The notes beneath the pieces were generated by a model, which was given only the letters and a program-made list of their open reading frames with translations, was not told where the DNA came from and did not search any database. From the NCBI GenBank assembly GCA_031761405.1, contig JASEVX010000001.1, forward strand, positions 28,842,612 through 28,906,611: DNA of 64,000 bases. Reading direction: 5' to 3'. Source of the stretch: Serripes groenlandicus (Eukaryota; Mollusca; Bivalvia; Cardiida; Cardiidae). The translations under genes and the position numbers were made by a program. Below are positions 46,401 through 54,825 of this stretch, one piece after another (position 1 is the stretch's first letter; each line of letters opens with the position of its first letter).

Positions 46401-49400
46401 TACATAAGGTATGATGTGTTAACCTTATTCTCAGTGCTTATACCATTCTCTCAGTGTACTACATACGGTATGGTGCTTTAACCTTTATCTGGATGTACAT
46501 AAAGTATAGTGCTTTAACCTTATTCTCAGTGTACATTAGGTATAGTGCTTTAGCCTTTATCTTGGTGTCCATAATGTATGATGTTTTAACCTTTCTTTCA
46601 GTGTACATTAGGTATGGTGCTTTAACCTTTATCTTTGTGTACATTAGGTGTGTTGCTTTAACCATTCTCTCATTGCACATAAGGTATGATGTGTTAAACC
46701 TTTTTCTTAATGTACATAAGATATCGTGCTTTAACACTTTCCCACATTACAGCAAATGTGCAGCAGATGACAAAAGTATCAAACATCTCTTTAATGAAAG
46801 TACAGACAAACCTGTGCTCAAAACCACCTTTGTATAGCAATTCTCTGTCTATAGGAACAACACTTTATATTTTAAAATTTCTTATTATCTACACAAATGA
46901 CCCTGCAATTAAAGACCACCTGTGAACAAAGACCATATTGTTCTCTTCCCATGGATGGTCTTCAAACACAGATTGGACTGTATATATAGAATAGAGTTGG
47001 AAACATTGTCACAGCAATGAGCAATTTTTGCTTTAGCCACAATGTTTTCAAAATTCGTCTGCTGGAGAGGCAACAGAATGCATCTAAACAAATATGGGAA
47101 AGGGTTAACCTTTCTCTTATACACACAACTCTTCAGCAGATGACTTTTGAAACCATTGTTGGAAATGGAGAAATTGCTAAGACTCTTATTTGAACTTCTT
47201 ACCTAATGTTTTTCTAGATGTTAAAACCTTTTCTTCAAGCATTTCAAAGCAAACATCTCTAGGAGTATCATATCGGTAAATAGCTAAAGGGAGACATTAG
47301 GGGTTTTGTTGAAATGAAATTATATTTATTGCAATTTTTGCTTACAAATATTCTGTGTTTGTTGTAAATAGGTGGCACCTATAGATCTATTAAACCTTTC
47401 CCTCATATAGACGCTTTCTGACGCCTCAGCAGCAGACGGCCTTTTGAAAACATAGTGACAAAAGAAGGAATTGCTCGGAACGAGCAATTTCTCCTTTTGC
47501 CACAATGTTTTCCACTTCTAGTCATAGGGTATCCATTCAATTATGGAGATTTTTTATTTTTTGACAAAATATCTTCAAAGTCGTCTGCTGCAGAATTGTC
47601 GTATGAGGGAAAGGGTTAACCAAGAAATGGACAGTAAAGAATTTCATAGATATGATGAACATCAGAAATAAAAAAAGTGTGTACAGACAGAGGGATAATA
47701 ATCCAATAAGGACCATACATACATGTATGCACGCACATTAAATAATCTTTCTGTTTTGTTTTATAGATTCCATTCTCCTATGCAATAGAACTATGGGGAC
47801 CAAATTCACATAAAGGCCCAAGCTGTTTTGATTTATTTAATCCTCCTAACGAAAGGCTGAAGGTAGGTCCATTTGACCTGGAAGATGTTACATGTATTAC
47901 TATTTTGAGCTCCAATGGCTGAAAGCTTATGTGTTCTGGCGAATTGTCCGTCGTGTGTGTGTGTGTGTAAACATTATGCTTTAACCCTTTCCCTCATACG
48001 ACAATTCTGCAGCAGACGACTTTGAACATATTTTGTCAAAAAATAGAAAATCTCCATAATTGAATGGATAACCTATGACAAAAAGTGGAAAACATTGTGG
48101 CAATAGGAGAAATTGCACGTTTTGTGCAATTTCTTCTTTTGTCACTATGTTTTCAAAAAGCCGTCTGCTGCAGAGGCGTCAGAAAGCGTCTATATGAGGG
48201 AAAGGGTTAAACAATTTCTCCTCTTTAACTGCTGGGCGAATTGGCATGAAACTTCACAGGTAGCATATTCTCATGATAAAATGGGAAAAGGTCAAACCCA
48301 GAGGTTTACATAAGAAAGAATAAAAAAACAGATATTGGCTGAGTAAATAATGTCAATGAAAGGGGTGATCTATAGCTCCTGATGAGCAATTTCTCCGTTT
48401 ACCACAATGTTTTCAACTCTTTTCATTAATAGAGATTTTCCATAATTTCTCTTATAAACAAGTGTATTAGTTTATTACCGGTTGCAGAATTGTTGCATGT
48501 GGGTCAGGGTTATATGATTATATGCCTTTGATGTAAGTGATAAATGCGGATTCTGATCACTTAATGCCTTACCACAACAAATCTAATCATTCAAGATGGG
48601 ATGATTGCTTGAAAAATATAGCTGTCACGTATTCCGAAATAAAGTAAAATAGAAAAAATACCAAGTGCTTTGCTAATTTCAAAATGATTTGGCAGAAATG
48701 TTCCTAAGGAGAGCCTCTGCAAAATGTTTTCAAATTATTGGATAGGTTAACCCTTTCCCACATACAACAAATCTGCAGCAGACAACATTGAAAAAATCTT
48801 TGTAAAAATATAAACCAATTCTGTAAATGAAAGGATAATAATTGAAAAGAGTTTAAAACATTATGGCAAAAGGATTTAACGCCGTTTTCCACAATTTTCA
48901 GTCATATCACGTCGGCCAGTTCACCTACTCATGTGTTTCCTGGCTTTCTCACACCAGTAATCAAAAACAACATATTTTCCATGCAACTGGCTACTTTTAC
49001 ACATAGACAGTAAGCCAATTGGTAAAAGACGAACGACTTTTGTCAAACGACGGAGAGAATGTTGGTCGAGCTGGGATTCAAACTCACAACACATGGCTTG
49101 ACAGCCTGCATCGCTACGGACTGAGCCGTGAGCAATTTCTCCTTTTGTCAGAATGTTTAAAAAAAGCGTCTGCTGCAGAGGCATCAGAAAGTGTCTGCAT
49201 GTGGGAAAGGGTTAAAAAACAAGAGGCCCATGAGGGCCTATGCTCTACTGGCATTGATCTGGCTTGTTTCAAAAGGAACCAATATGTCATCAATATTCAA
49301 ATACCATCTAAGTTTGGTGAAGATCAGATAGTAAATGGAAGCTCTATTGTGTTCACAAGCTGTATTATAGCAATTTTCACAATTTCAAGGGCCATAATCC

Positions 49401-52400
49401 AGCCATGCATGGGTAGATCTGGCCGTTTTTTAGAAATGAACCAAACTCTCATGGATATCTAACTACTGTATAAGTTTGATTGAGATACAACCAAAAATAA
49501 GGACTGTATCATGTTAACAATTATTATAGCAATTTTGACAATTTCAAGGGCCATAATTCAGTCATGCATGGGGCGGATCTGGCTTGTTTTCGAAAGGAAT
49601 CAAGCTCTCATGGATATCTAACTACTGTTTAAGTTTGGCTGAGATACAATAAAAAATAAAGACTCGTGTTAACAAGCTCTATTATAGCAATTTTGACCAT
49701 TTCAAGGGCCATAATCCAGTCATGCATGGGCGGATCTGTGGCTGGTTTTTGAAAGAAACCGAGCTCTCATGGATATCTAACTACTGTATAAGTTTGGTTG
49801 AGATACAATCAAAAGTGAAGACTGTATCGTGTTAACAAGCTCTTTTATAGCAATTTTGACCATTTCAAGGGCCATAATCCAGTCATGCATGGGTGGATCT
49901 GGCTGGTTTTCGAAGACTGTATCGTGTTAACAAGAAATTGTTTACGGACGGACGGACGTACACACTCACGCACGCACAGACGACGGACAAATCGCCACGA
50001 CATAAGCCCCAGGGATAAATGATGCACTTATAATGCAGATTCACTTTAAATGCGAAAGTATTACTTTGCACTGATCAGAATAATTGAATATTGATCTTCT
50101 CTTAACCCTTTCCCTCATACGACAATTCTGCATCAGACGACTTTGAACATATTTTGTCAAAAATTGGAAAATCTCTATAATAGAATGGGATAACCTATGA
50201 CTAAAAGTGGAAAACATTGTTGCAAAAAGAGAAATTGATCGTTTTGAGCAATTTCTTCTTTTGTCAATATGTTTTCAATTAGCCGTCAATTAGGCGCCAG
50301 AAACCGTCTATATGAGGGAAAGGGTTAAAATGCACATTCTTAGGTGAAAAATCCAAGATCTCACAACCTTCTTGTTTCCAATATTGGTCGAAAAGTGTGT
50401 ATAGGTCTAGCATAACATTCTTGTTTCAATTTTCAGTCTGTGATAGAAGACCTGTTACCATTATACACTACACTATTCGATTATTTAATCAAGTGGAAGA
50501 AGTCTAGAAACCTTCCTACCAAGGGAAAGTCCGAACCAAGAGTTCCTGAACCAAGTAATAGGGAACTTATTGATGCGGAAAGAGGAGTTTCTGTGGTAAA
50601 GTGATTTTGAACTTTTTATTTTTACTTATTAAGATAATTTGTCCTTATACTGCATTTAATCATTTGAAAACAGAAAAAGACTCATGGAATATATTTATGA
50701 AAATTAACACTTGTTTGTATTTGTAAATGAAATGTGCTGATATTTGCACTTCCGCATTTTTTATTTGCTATTACAATCATTTTCCATATTTTTTGGATAA
50801 TTGTTATTTAACCCTTTCCCTCATATAGACGCTTTCTGACGCCTCTGCAGCAGACGGCTTTTTGAAAACAAAACATGCAATTTCTCCTTTTGCCACAATG
50901 TTTTCCACTTTTTGTCATAGGTTATCCATTCAATTCTATGTTTTGACAAAATACGTTCAAAGTCATCTGCTGCAGAATTGTCGTATGAGGGAAAGGGTTA
51001 AGTGTTATGTTATCATGCAAGTCATTGTATATATTGTACAGAAGTGATGAACCTATACTTCTATTATAACACTTGCCCAAATTTAGACATCGGATGTTTC
51101 TTTTCATCCAAATACAGACGCTTTCAGATGCATCTGCAGCAGATGACTTTTGAAAACATGGTGTCAAAAATGAAATTGCTCATAATGAACAATTTCCCCT
51201 ATTGCCAATATGTTTTCAACTCTTATTTTATAAGTTAACTTTTTTAAAAAGAGATTTTTTCAAACTTTTTACCAGATGATTTCAAAGGCTTCTGCTAAAG
51301 ATTAGATTTGTTGTCTGTTGGAACGGAGGGTTAACCCTTTTCCTCATACGACAATTCTGCAGCAGACGACTTTGAAAGTATTTTGTCAAAAAATGGAAAA
51401 TCTCTATAATTGAATGGATATCCAATGACTAAAAGTGGAAAACATTTTGTCAAAAGGAGAAATTGCACATTTTGTGCAATTTCTTCTTTTGTCACTATGT
51501 TTTCAAAAAGCTGTCTGCTGCAGAGGCGTCAGAAAGCGTCTATATGAGGGAAAGGGTTAAACCATTTTTGAAACAAGAGTGTTTGAAGTAACTCATTTGT
51601 TACCTTCCAACACTCCAGTATCTATAACCAATGGGCGACATTTGACGCCTGCTATTGCAGACGACTTTGGACGACTCAAAACAAGCAATTTCACCTTTTA
51701 TTGCAATATTTTTATCAACATAATTCTTTCAGTTTTTTAGATTGGTAAAATTGTTCGTCTGATGATTGTAAAGCAGACGAGCTATGAAAGTCATGTGAAG
51801 TAATGGGTTAAGCAACATCCTGGCAGACAAAGAAATGTTCACTATGGGTCACCCTGCCAATGTCAATGTTCTTTTCTATTCTTTCCTTCTTTTTTGCCCT
51901 ATCTATTCTGTATATCATGATGTTAATGATGCCGTACATTAGATTGTTATAATAGTTTGAAAATAATTCTGCAATGTTAAAAATATTGTGTTAGTCACAC
52001 ACAAAAGTCCCCCCAAAAAAAACCTGCCAATTCATAACAGGTCATAGAAAGAGAAATTGCTCATAAGGAGAAATTCCAGTAGTTTTACTCTATGAAAATA
52101 TTACTTTTACTATTTAACCCTTTCCCTCATATAAACGCTTTATGACGCCCCTGCAGCAGACAGCTTTTTTAAAACATAGTGACAAAAGAAGAAATTGCAC
52201 AAAATATGCAATTTCTCCTTTTGCCACAATGTTTTCCACTTTTAGTCATAGGTTATCCATTCAATTATGGAGATTTTCTATGTTTTGACAAAACACGTTC
52301 AAAGTCGTCTGCTGCAGAATTGTCGTATGAGGGAAAGGGTTAATAGTAGGCTTCATGAAACATTGTGGAAAAGAGAGAAATTACTTAAAATGAGCAATTT

Positions 52401-52666
52401 TATTATTTTCTCACATTTTTTTCAATGGCGTACCAAAATTACAAAAGGATTAACAAAACAACCAAGCATGTGTTATACTTTATTTTCAGTCTGAAGTGCC
52501 TTCCCTGACACCTGGGTATACGCTGCTAGTAGTAGTTGTCATAGTGACCGTTTTGATTGGGCTTCACGGCCGTTATCCAATATTCCGACGGTTTTATCAA
52601 CGAAGAAGAATAATCAGTCTAAGATCTCTCAGTTCCTCATTCTCGGCTAACATTTTCAGTCCGTGA
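39802..52666 (+). CDS. M14 family zinc metallocarboxypeptidase, membrane-anchored (six exons)
   Basis: Exons 39802-40432, 43560-43661, 45601-45773, 47767-47862, 50437-50595 and 52490-52666 join in frame, all with GT..AG introns, to a 445-residue protein. Signal peptide or N-terminal anchor: hydrophobic 'VISFILIYL' near residues 17-25. Zinc ligands H111 and E114 (H-A-R-E) and H233 (S-L-H-S-G). N-P-D-G-R at 157-161, N-R at 182-183, probable Tyr248 equivalent Y287, and general base E310 in Y-A-I-E-L. Hydrophobic segment ~398-412 followed by a basic tail (R-R-F-Y-Q-R-R-R) gives a type I topology, so the catalytic domain should face the lumen or cell surface. It removes C-terminal residues from peptides; specificity is not readable. 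H-A-R-E and the lack of a propeptide-like region separate it from both digestive and regulatory types. A weak acceptor at 39782 suggests a 5'UTR exon upstream. Introns are packed with family A elements, a hAT-like element and a splice-junction minisatellite. Confidence 0.9.
40458..40762 (-). mobile_element. SINE type 2, full length, in intron 1
   Basis: Reverse: head 'AGCTCAGTCAGTAGCAACAC', B-box 'GAGTTTGAATCCC', tail 'GCCGTGATATGACTGAAA' and (CAAT)n at the border. It lies about 25 bases past the exon 1 donor. Confidence 0.87.
40975..41075. mobile_element. Family A fragment
   Basis: 'AATGCAGCGGACAACTTATG' and 'TTTCACCTTTTGCCACAATA' remain; the right half is replaced by the tandem block. Confidence 0.5.
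41100..42110. repeat. Tandem repeat, ~152-163 bp, six units, in intron 1
   Basis: 'GTCAGCTCAATAACTTTAGA' recurs near 41153, 41316, 41477, 41637, 41797 and 41948. Units share 'CCAATCATCACCAAATTTGG' and 'GAGTTATTGCCCTTTAATTA'. Begins at the G-rich tract, ends with 'AAACTGGACGGGCGTATTTT'. Core of a composite element. Confidence 0.93.
41115..41143. repeat. (GGGC)n G-quadruplex-prone tract
   Basis: Six GGG-type runs separated by single C on the coding strand at the start of the tandem block, satisfying the simple G-quadruplex pattern. Confidence 0.8.
42215..42625. mobile_element. Two or three decayed family A copies
   Basis: 'CAAATCAGCAGCAGACAAG', 'GTGAGCAAATTCTTCCTTTA', 'AAGTTTCACCTTTTCCACAA' and 'AATTGTCTGCTTCAGATGTG' in broken order. 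Confidence 0.55.
42632..42863. mobile_element. Family A TTAA element, old copy
   Basis: 'CATATGCAGAAGATGACTTT', 'AACGATGAGTAATTTCTCC', 'AAGTCTTCTGCTGCAG' and terminus 'TTTAGGAAAGGATTAA'. Confidence 0.7.
43031..43260 (+). mobile_element. Family A TTAA element, 230 bp
   Basis: Left border TTAT (one base off TTAA), CCCTTTCCCTCATATAGACG; right 'GAAGGAAAGGGTTG'. Palindrome AAATTGCACAAAACGTGCAA intact. Confidence 0.92.
43358..43455. repeat. Dispersed repeat E
   Basis: 'CTCTTATTATCCAACAAAAC', 'GATGATTCTTTTGAGAACCC' and 'ACAACATAGGGTTTATGG'; related to 11562. Confidence 0.55.
43560..43661 (+). CDS. Carboxypeptidase exon 2
   Basis: Acceptor TTATTTCAG, donor GTAAGA. Encodes 'EPESFVYRDLPKVVKFDAFL' and the third zinc ligand in SLHSG, then 'IKQIYIPYA'. 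Phase 1 to 1. Confidence 0.92.
43769..44535. mobile_element. hAT-like non-autonomous element in intron 2
   Basis: Inverted ends: 'TTGGGATGGCAACGGTTACC' on the left and, complementary, 'GCGATTAATCG..GCTGCCACCCCTAA' on the right, rich in GGTTACC/CCGATTA words. Both flanks carry TTTTTAG (43762-43768 and 44536-44542), a plausible 7 of an 8-bp duplication. The GGGGTGGC terminus is typical of hAT. No transposase ORF. Confidence 0.75.
44620..45560. repeat. Diverged ~165-bp tandem repeat, interrupted by a SINE
   Basis: Units share 'CCAGGGGGC', 'GCTGTTTTGCCT' and 'TCTTCTCC'. Same core as 32157 and 57557. The element at 44935-45128 interrupts it. Confidence 0.75.
44935..45128 (+). mobile_element. SINE type 1, full length, nested
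   Basis: Head 'CTGTGGTCGAGTGATTAGCG', B-box 'GGGTTTGATCCC', body 'GAGTGCCCTTGGGCAAGGC', tail 'TGATATAACTGAAATAATG' and 'GTTGAAAGCGGCGTAAAACC'. Confidence 0.9.
45601..45773 (+). CDS. Carboxypeptidase exon 3
   Basis: Acceptor TCTTCCAG, donor CATAAG|GTATGA. Encodes the Tyr287 region and 'GTVFDYMAGVHK'. The donor end is the founding sequence of the 36-bp repeat in the next intron. Confidence 0.9.
45764..46735 (+). repeat. 36-bp minisatellite copying the exon 3 splice junction
   Basis: About 27 units. Consensus: TGTACATAAG|GTATGG, then TGCTTTAACC, then TTATTCTCAG. The first unit is the real exon 3 end plus donor (GTGTACATAAG|GTATGATG). Most units keep CATAAGGTATG; variants include CATTAGGTATG and CATACGGTATG. 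One unit near 46124 is shortened and one near 46402 lengthened. Because 36 is divisible by three, long but meaningless ORFs appear. Confidence 0.95.
46732..47109. mobile_element. Family A TTAA element, old and interrupted; scrap follows
   Basis: Left 'TTAACACTTTCCCACATTAC' with 'GTGCAGCAGATGAC', right 'AATTCGTCTGCTGGAGAGGC' and 'ATGGGAAAGGGTTAA'; ~170 bp of unrelated sequence lies between. Another left end starts at the same TTAA (47105-47190). Confidence 0.65.
47390..47619 (+). mobile_element. Family A TTAA element, 230 bp, intron 3
   Basis: TTAA at both borders; palindrome version with TC/GA arms: AATTGCTCGGAACGAGCAATT (shortened here by one base each side). Ends CCTTTCCCTCATATAGACG and 'TATGAGGGAAAGGG'. 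Confidence 0.93.
47767..47862 (+). CDS. Carboxypeptidase exon 4
   Basis: Acceptor TTTTATAG, donor GTAGGT, phase 0 both sides. Encodes 'IPFSYAIELWG' with the catalytic Glu. Confidence 0.92.
47981..48210 (-). mobile_element. Family A TTAA element, 230 bp, intron 4
   Basis: TTAACCCTTTCCCTCATACG to 'CTATATGAGGGAAAGGGTTA'. Palindrome AAATTGCACGTTTTGTGCAA. A (GT)n run of 9 repeats lies just left at 47954. Confidence 0.94.
48369..48513. mobile_element. Family A fragment
   Basis: 'GATGAGCAATTTCTCCGTTT', 'GGTTGCAGAATTGTTGCATG' and 'GGGTCAGGGTTA'. Confidence 0.6.
48747..49215. mobile_element. Family A TTAA element split by a SINE
   Basis: Left part TTAACCCTTTCCCACATACA to 'ATTATGGCAAAAGGA' (48873). 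Right part from 'GAGCAATTTCTCCTTTTGTC' (49129) to 'GTGGGAAAGGGTTAA'. The missing left palindrome arm suggests a small deletion on SINE insertion. Confidence 0.85.
48874..49128 (-). mobile_element. SINE type 2 nested in family A
   Basis: Reverse: head 'GCTCAGTCCGTAGCGATGC', B-box 'GAGTTTGAATCCC', tail 'CGACGTGATATGACTGAAA' and 'GGCGTTAAA'. Confidence 0.87.
49218..50010 (+). mobile_element. Composite tandem-repeat element II, in intron 4
   Basis: Palindromic head AACAAGAGGCCCATGAGGGC; four to five ~158 bp units with 'CAAGGGCCATAATCCAG' near 49386, 49546, 49702 and 49867; then an ACGGACGGACG-rich tail to about 50010. The GAGCTAAAA end expected for this class is missing, so it looks 3' truncated. 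Confidence 0.8.
50102..50328 (-). mobile_element. Family A TTAA element, intron 4
   Basis: TTAA borders. Palindrome GAAATTGATCGTTTTGAGCA (one mismatch). The right CTGCAGAGGCGTC is partly lost ('GCCGTCAATTAGGCGCCAG'). Confidence 0.9.
50437..50595 (+). CDS. Carboxypeptidase exon 5
   Basis: Acceptor TTTTCAG, donor GTAAAG, phase 0. Encodes the end of the fold ('VIEDLLPLYTTLFDYLIKW') and a Pro/Glu/Lys-rich stalk. Confidence 0.88.
50808..51001 (+). mobile_element. Family A TTAA element with internal deletions, intron 5
   Basis: 194 bp. Both termini intact. The left palindrome arm and ~14 bp further right are deleted ('GAAAACAAAACATGCAATTT'). Confidence 0.93.
51101..51334. mobile_element. Family A, old copy
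   Basis: 'CAAATACAGACGCTTTCAG', 'CATCTGCAGCAGATGACTTT', 'GCTCATAATGAACAATTTCC', and terminus 'GGAACGGAGGGTTAA', which it shares with the next copy. Confidence 0.7.
51331..51560 (-). mobile_element. Family A TTAA element, 230 bp, intron 5
   Basis: TTAACCCTTTTCCTCATACG to 'ATATGAGGGAAAGGGTTAA'. Palindrome AAATTGCACATTTTGTGCAA. Left TTAA is shared with the older copy. Confidence 0.94.
51630..51813. mobile_element. Family A, decayed copy
   Basis: 'GACGCCTGCTATTGCAGACG', 'AAGCAATTTCACCTTTTATT' and 'GAAGTAATGGGTTAA'. Confidence 0.5.
52114..52343 (+). mobile_element. Family A TTAA element, 230 bp, intron 5
   Basis: Ends ~145 bases before the exon 6 acceptor region. Palindrome GAAATTGCACAAAATATGCA with a changed loop. 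Both TTAA borders present. Confidence 0.93.
52490..52666 (+). CDS. Carboxypeptidase exon 6
   Basis: Acceptor TATTTTCAG. Encodes the transmembrane segment ('LLVVVVIVTVLIGL') and a basic, Ser-rich cytoplasmic tail to TGA at 52664. A family A copy starts within five bases of the stop, so the 3'UTR is repeat-derived. Confidence 0.88.
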   Translation, partial: SEVPSLTPGYTLLVVVVIVTVLIGLHGRYPIFRRFYQRRRIISLRSLSSSFSANIFSP

Positions 52667-52670
52667 TCTG

Positions 52671-53109
52671 TTAACCTTTCCCCACGTACAGACACCTCTG
52701 CTGCAAACGACACTTGAAAACACTGGTATTAAGGAGAAATTGCTCATGAAGAGCAGTTTGTCCTCTTGCCATAGTATGTTCAACTCTATACACCCTTTCC
52801 CTCATACGACAATTCTGCAGCAGACGACATTGAACATATTTTGTCAAAAAATAAAAAATCTCTATAATTGAATGGATAACCTATGACTAAAAGTGGAAAA
52901 CATTGTGTCAAAAGGAGAAATTGCTCAAAACGTTTTGAGCAATTTCTTCTTTTGTCACTATGTTTTTAAAAAGTCGTCTGCTCCAGAGGCATCAGAAAGC
53001 AGCGCCTATAATTATGAGGGAAAGGGTTAAACCTTGAACTGTAGATATTTTCCTAATCTGTGTTTTCAAAGTTGTCTGCTGCAGATTTGTTGCGTGTTGG
53101 AAAGCGTTA
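52671..53109. mobile_element. Old family A copy containing a younger one
   Basis: Left 'GTTAACCTTTCCCCACGTAC', 'AAATTGCTCATGAAGAGCAG' up to 52790, and right 'AAAGTTGTCTGCTGCAGATT' with 'GTTGGAAAGCGTTAA' from 53031, separated by the younger copy. It starts five bases after the carboxypeptidase stop. Confidence 0.8.
52791..53030 (-). mobile_element. Family A TTAA element, nested
   Basis: Left border TACACCCTTTCCCTCATACG (TTAA lost), right TTAA intact. The palindrome is extended and perfect: TTGCTCAAAACGTTTTGAGC plus AA. Right subterminal region has a short insertion. Confidence 0.9.
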
Positions 53110-53335
53110 ACTTAGAGAAGATGCAAACAACTGTAAATGACTTTTGAAAACATTGTGAAATAAGCAGCAATTGCTCAAAAAAGGCATTTTTTCCTGTTCC
53201 TACAAGGTTTCCAGCTCTATATATCAACATTATTCTTCATATTTGTCCCTTGTAAAGTATCCTCAGATCTTTTAAAATCAGAATAAACTATTAGGTGGAA
53301 TTGTTATATAAACATATAAATATTTTTTTTATCTT

Positions 53336-53532
53336 TTAACCCTTTCCCTCATATAGACGCTTCCTGACGCCTCTACAGTCGATGGCTTTTTGAAAACATT
53401 GTGACAAAAGAAGAAATTGCTCAAAACGAGCAATTTCTTCTTTTGCCACAATGTTTTCCACTTTTAGTCATGGGTTATCCATTCAATTAAAGCGATTATT
53501 CTATTTTTTGACCAAATATGGGAAAGGGTTAA
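53336..53532 (+). mobile_element. Family A TTAA element, right-end deletion
   Basis: Left half intact with palindrome AATTGCTCAAAACGAGCAAT; ~35 bp including GTCTGCTGCAG lost before 'AAATATGGGAAAGGGTTAA'. Confidence 0.92.
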
Positions 53533-53569
53533 ACAGGTCACTGCTCTTGCACTGAATGACCCATCTAAC

Positions 53570-53749
53570 TTTTCCTGTATATGCCGCAGGCAACATTGAA
53601 AAGATCTGGGCAAAAATATAGATTTTTTTTTTATAAATGAAATCATGTTTATAGAATAGGGTTGAAAACATTGTAACAAAAAGGAGATATTGCTCGTTTA
53701 AAAAGTTGTCTGCTGCAGATGCGTCTATATGTTGGAAAGGGTTTAACCT
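53570..53749. mobile_element. Family A, old copy
   Basis: 'ATGCCGCAGGCAACATTGAA', 'AGGAGATATTGCTCGTTTAA', 'TTGTCTGCTGCAGATGCGTC' and 'GTTGGAAAGGGTTTAA'. Scraps of another copy lie at 53110-53235. Confidence 0.65.
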
Positions 53750-53956
53750 ATCCTTTTTGATAGGTCATCACATATTTATGAGATTTTTTAAAATTGTTGA
53801 TTATACATTGATTATATATATGAGCCACGTCGGGTGATTTGGGGCCTTATTGACTCACTGGTTTGGCATCAATTTAAAGTTATATGAGCATTAAACTAGT
53901 GAGGCTCCACTGATATTTCCTTTCGTCATTTAAATCTACGTTATATTCCATCACTT

Positions 53957-54105
53957 CTGATCTATGTGAGAAAGTAGTCAGTGGCTTCGAAAGAATGTTG
54001 TGTAAGTACTGGTGTGGGAAAGCCAGGAAAACAAGGGTAGGTGCACTGACCGCCGTGATATGACCAAAGCTGTTGAAAGCGGCGTTAAACTTCAAACAAA
54101 CAAAA
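53957..54105 (+). mobile_element. SINE type 2, 5' truncated
   Basis: 'TACTGGTGTGGGAAAGCCAG', tail 'GCCGTGATATGACCAAAGC' and 'GTTGAAAGCGGCGTTAAAC', A-rich end. Confidence 0.8.
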
Positions 54106-54151
54106 AAAAAGTTATATTCCATACAGACTGAAAGTTAAGACTGGTGAGGCT

Positions 54152-54260
54152 TGACCCTTTCCCACTTATAGGCGCATTTGCAGCAGACGACTTTTAAAAA
54201 CATTGAGACTAAAGGATAAATTGAAAAAAATCTAGTCGAAAATCTCGTAAGTGAAAATGG
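54152..54260. mobile_element. Family A fragment
   Basis: 'GACCCTTTCCCACTTATAGG', 'TTTGCAGCAGACGACTTTTA', 'ACTAAAGGATAAATTG'; right half missing. Confidence 0.6.
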
Positions 54261-54264
54261 GAAA

Positions 54265-54360
54265 GGACCTATATACCCTTCCTCTGGATACTCAAAGGAA
54301 ATGTCTCCGGGAGATGTTTCTATTGAATACCCATAACATAGGCTTTAATCCAATAACAGT
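54265..54360. repeat. Dispersed repeat E, close copy of 63790-63885
   Basis: 'GATACTCAAAGGAAATGTCT', 'GATGTTTCTATTGAATACCC' and 'AACATAGGCTTTAATCCAAT' recur almost unchanged at 63808. Both copies run on into a family A element. Confidence 0.75.
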
Positions 54361-54556
54361 TTACCACATATAGACTGCTTTTGAAAACATTGTGGCAAAA
54401 GGAGAAATTACTCAAGACTAGCAATTCCTCCTTTTGCCACAATGTGTTCAACCCTATTCAATAATCCTACTTTCATTTATAGAGATTTTCCATTCATTTA
54501 CCAAAAGGCTTTCAAAGTCGTCTGCTGCAGAATTGTTGTATGTGGGAAAGGGTTAA
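54361..54556. mobile_element. Family A, old copy joined to the next
   Basis: 'TTACCACATATAGACTGCTT', 'GAAATTACTCAAGACTAGCA', 'GTCGTCTGCTGCAGAATTG' and 'GTATGTGGGAAAGGGTTAA'; its right TTAA is the left TTAA of the following element. Confidence 0.8.
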
Positions 54557-54782
54557 CCCTTTCCCTCATACGGCAATTCTGCAGCAGACGACTTTGGACG
54601 TATTTTGTCAAAACATAGAAAATCTCCATAATTGAATGGATAACCTATGACAAAAAGTGGAAAACATTGTGGCAAAAGGAGAAATTGCACGTTTTGTGCA
54701 ATTTCTTCTTTTGTCACTATGTTTTCAAAAAGCTGTCTGCTTCAGAGGCGTCAGAAAGCGTCTATATGAGGGAAAGGGTTAA
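54553..54782 (-). mobile_element. Family A TTAA element, 230 bp
   Basis: TTAACCCTTTCCCTCATACG to 'TATGAGGGAAAGGGTTAA'; palindrome AAATTGCACGTTTTGTGCAA. Confidence 0.94.
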
Positions 54783-54825
54783 CTGATGCTCAGGTTTACT
54801 GGAATCTTCATTGTGTGTAGATGCA

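Noticed and set aside
45883..46837. ORFs with repeated 'YIRYGALTLFS'
   Set aside because: They exist because the intronic 36-bp repeat is a multiple of three; the region lies between two well-supported exons.
48113..48313. Small ORF with 'KKPSAAEASESVYMRERVK', also at 49019, 55865 and 61904
   Set aside because: The same peptide recurs wherever a family A copy is read in one frame; it is a translation of the terminal inverted repeat, not a protein family.
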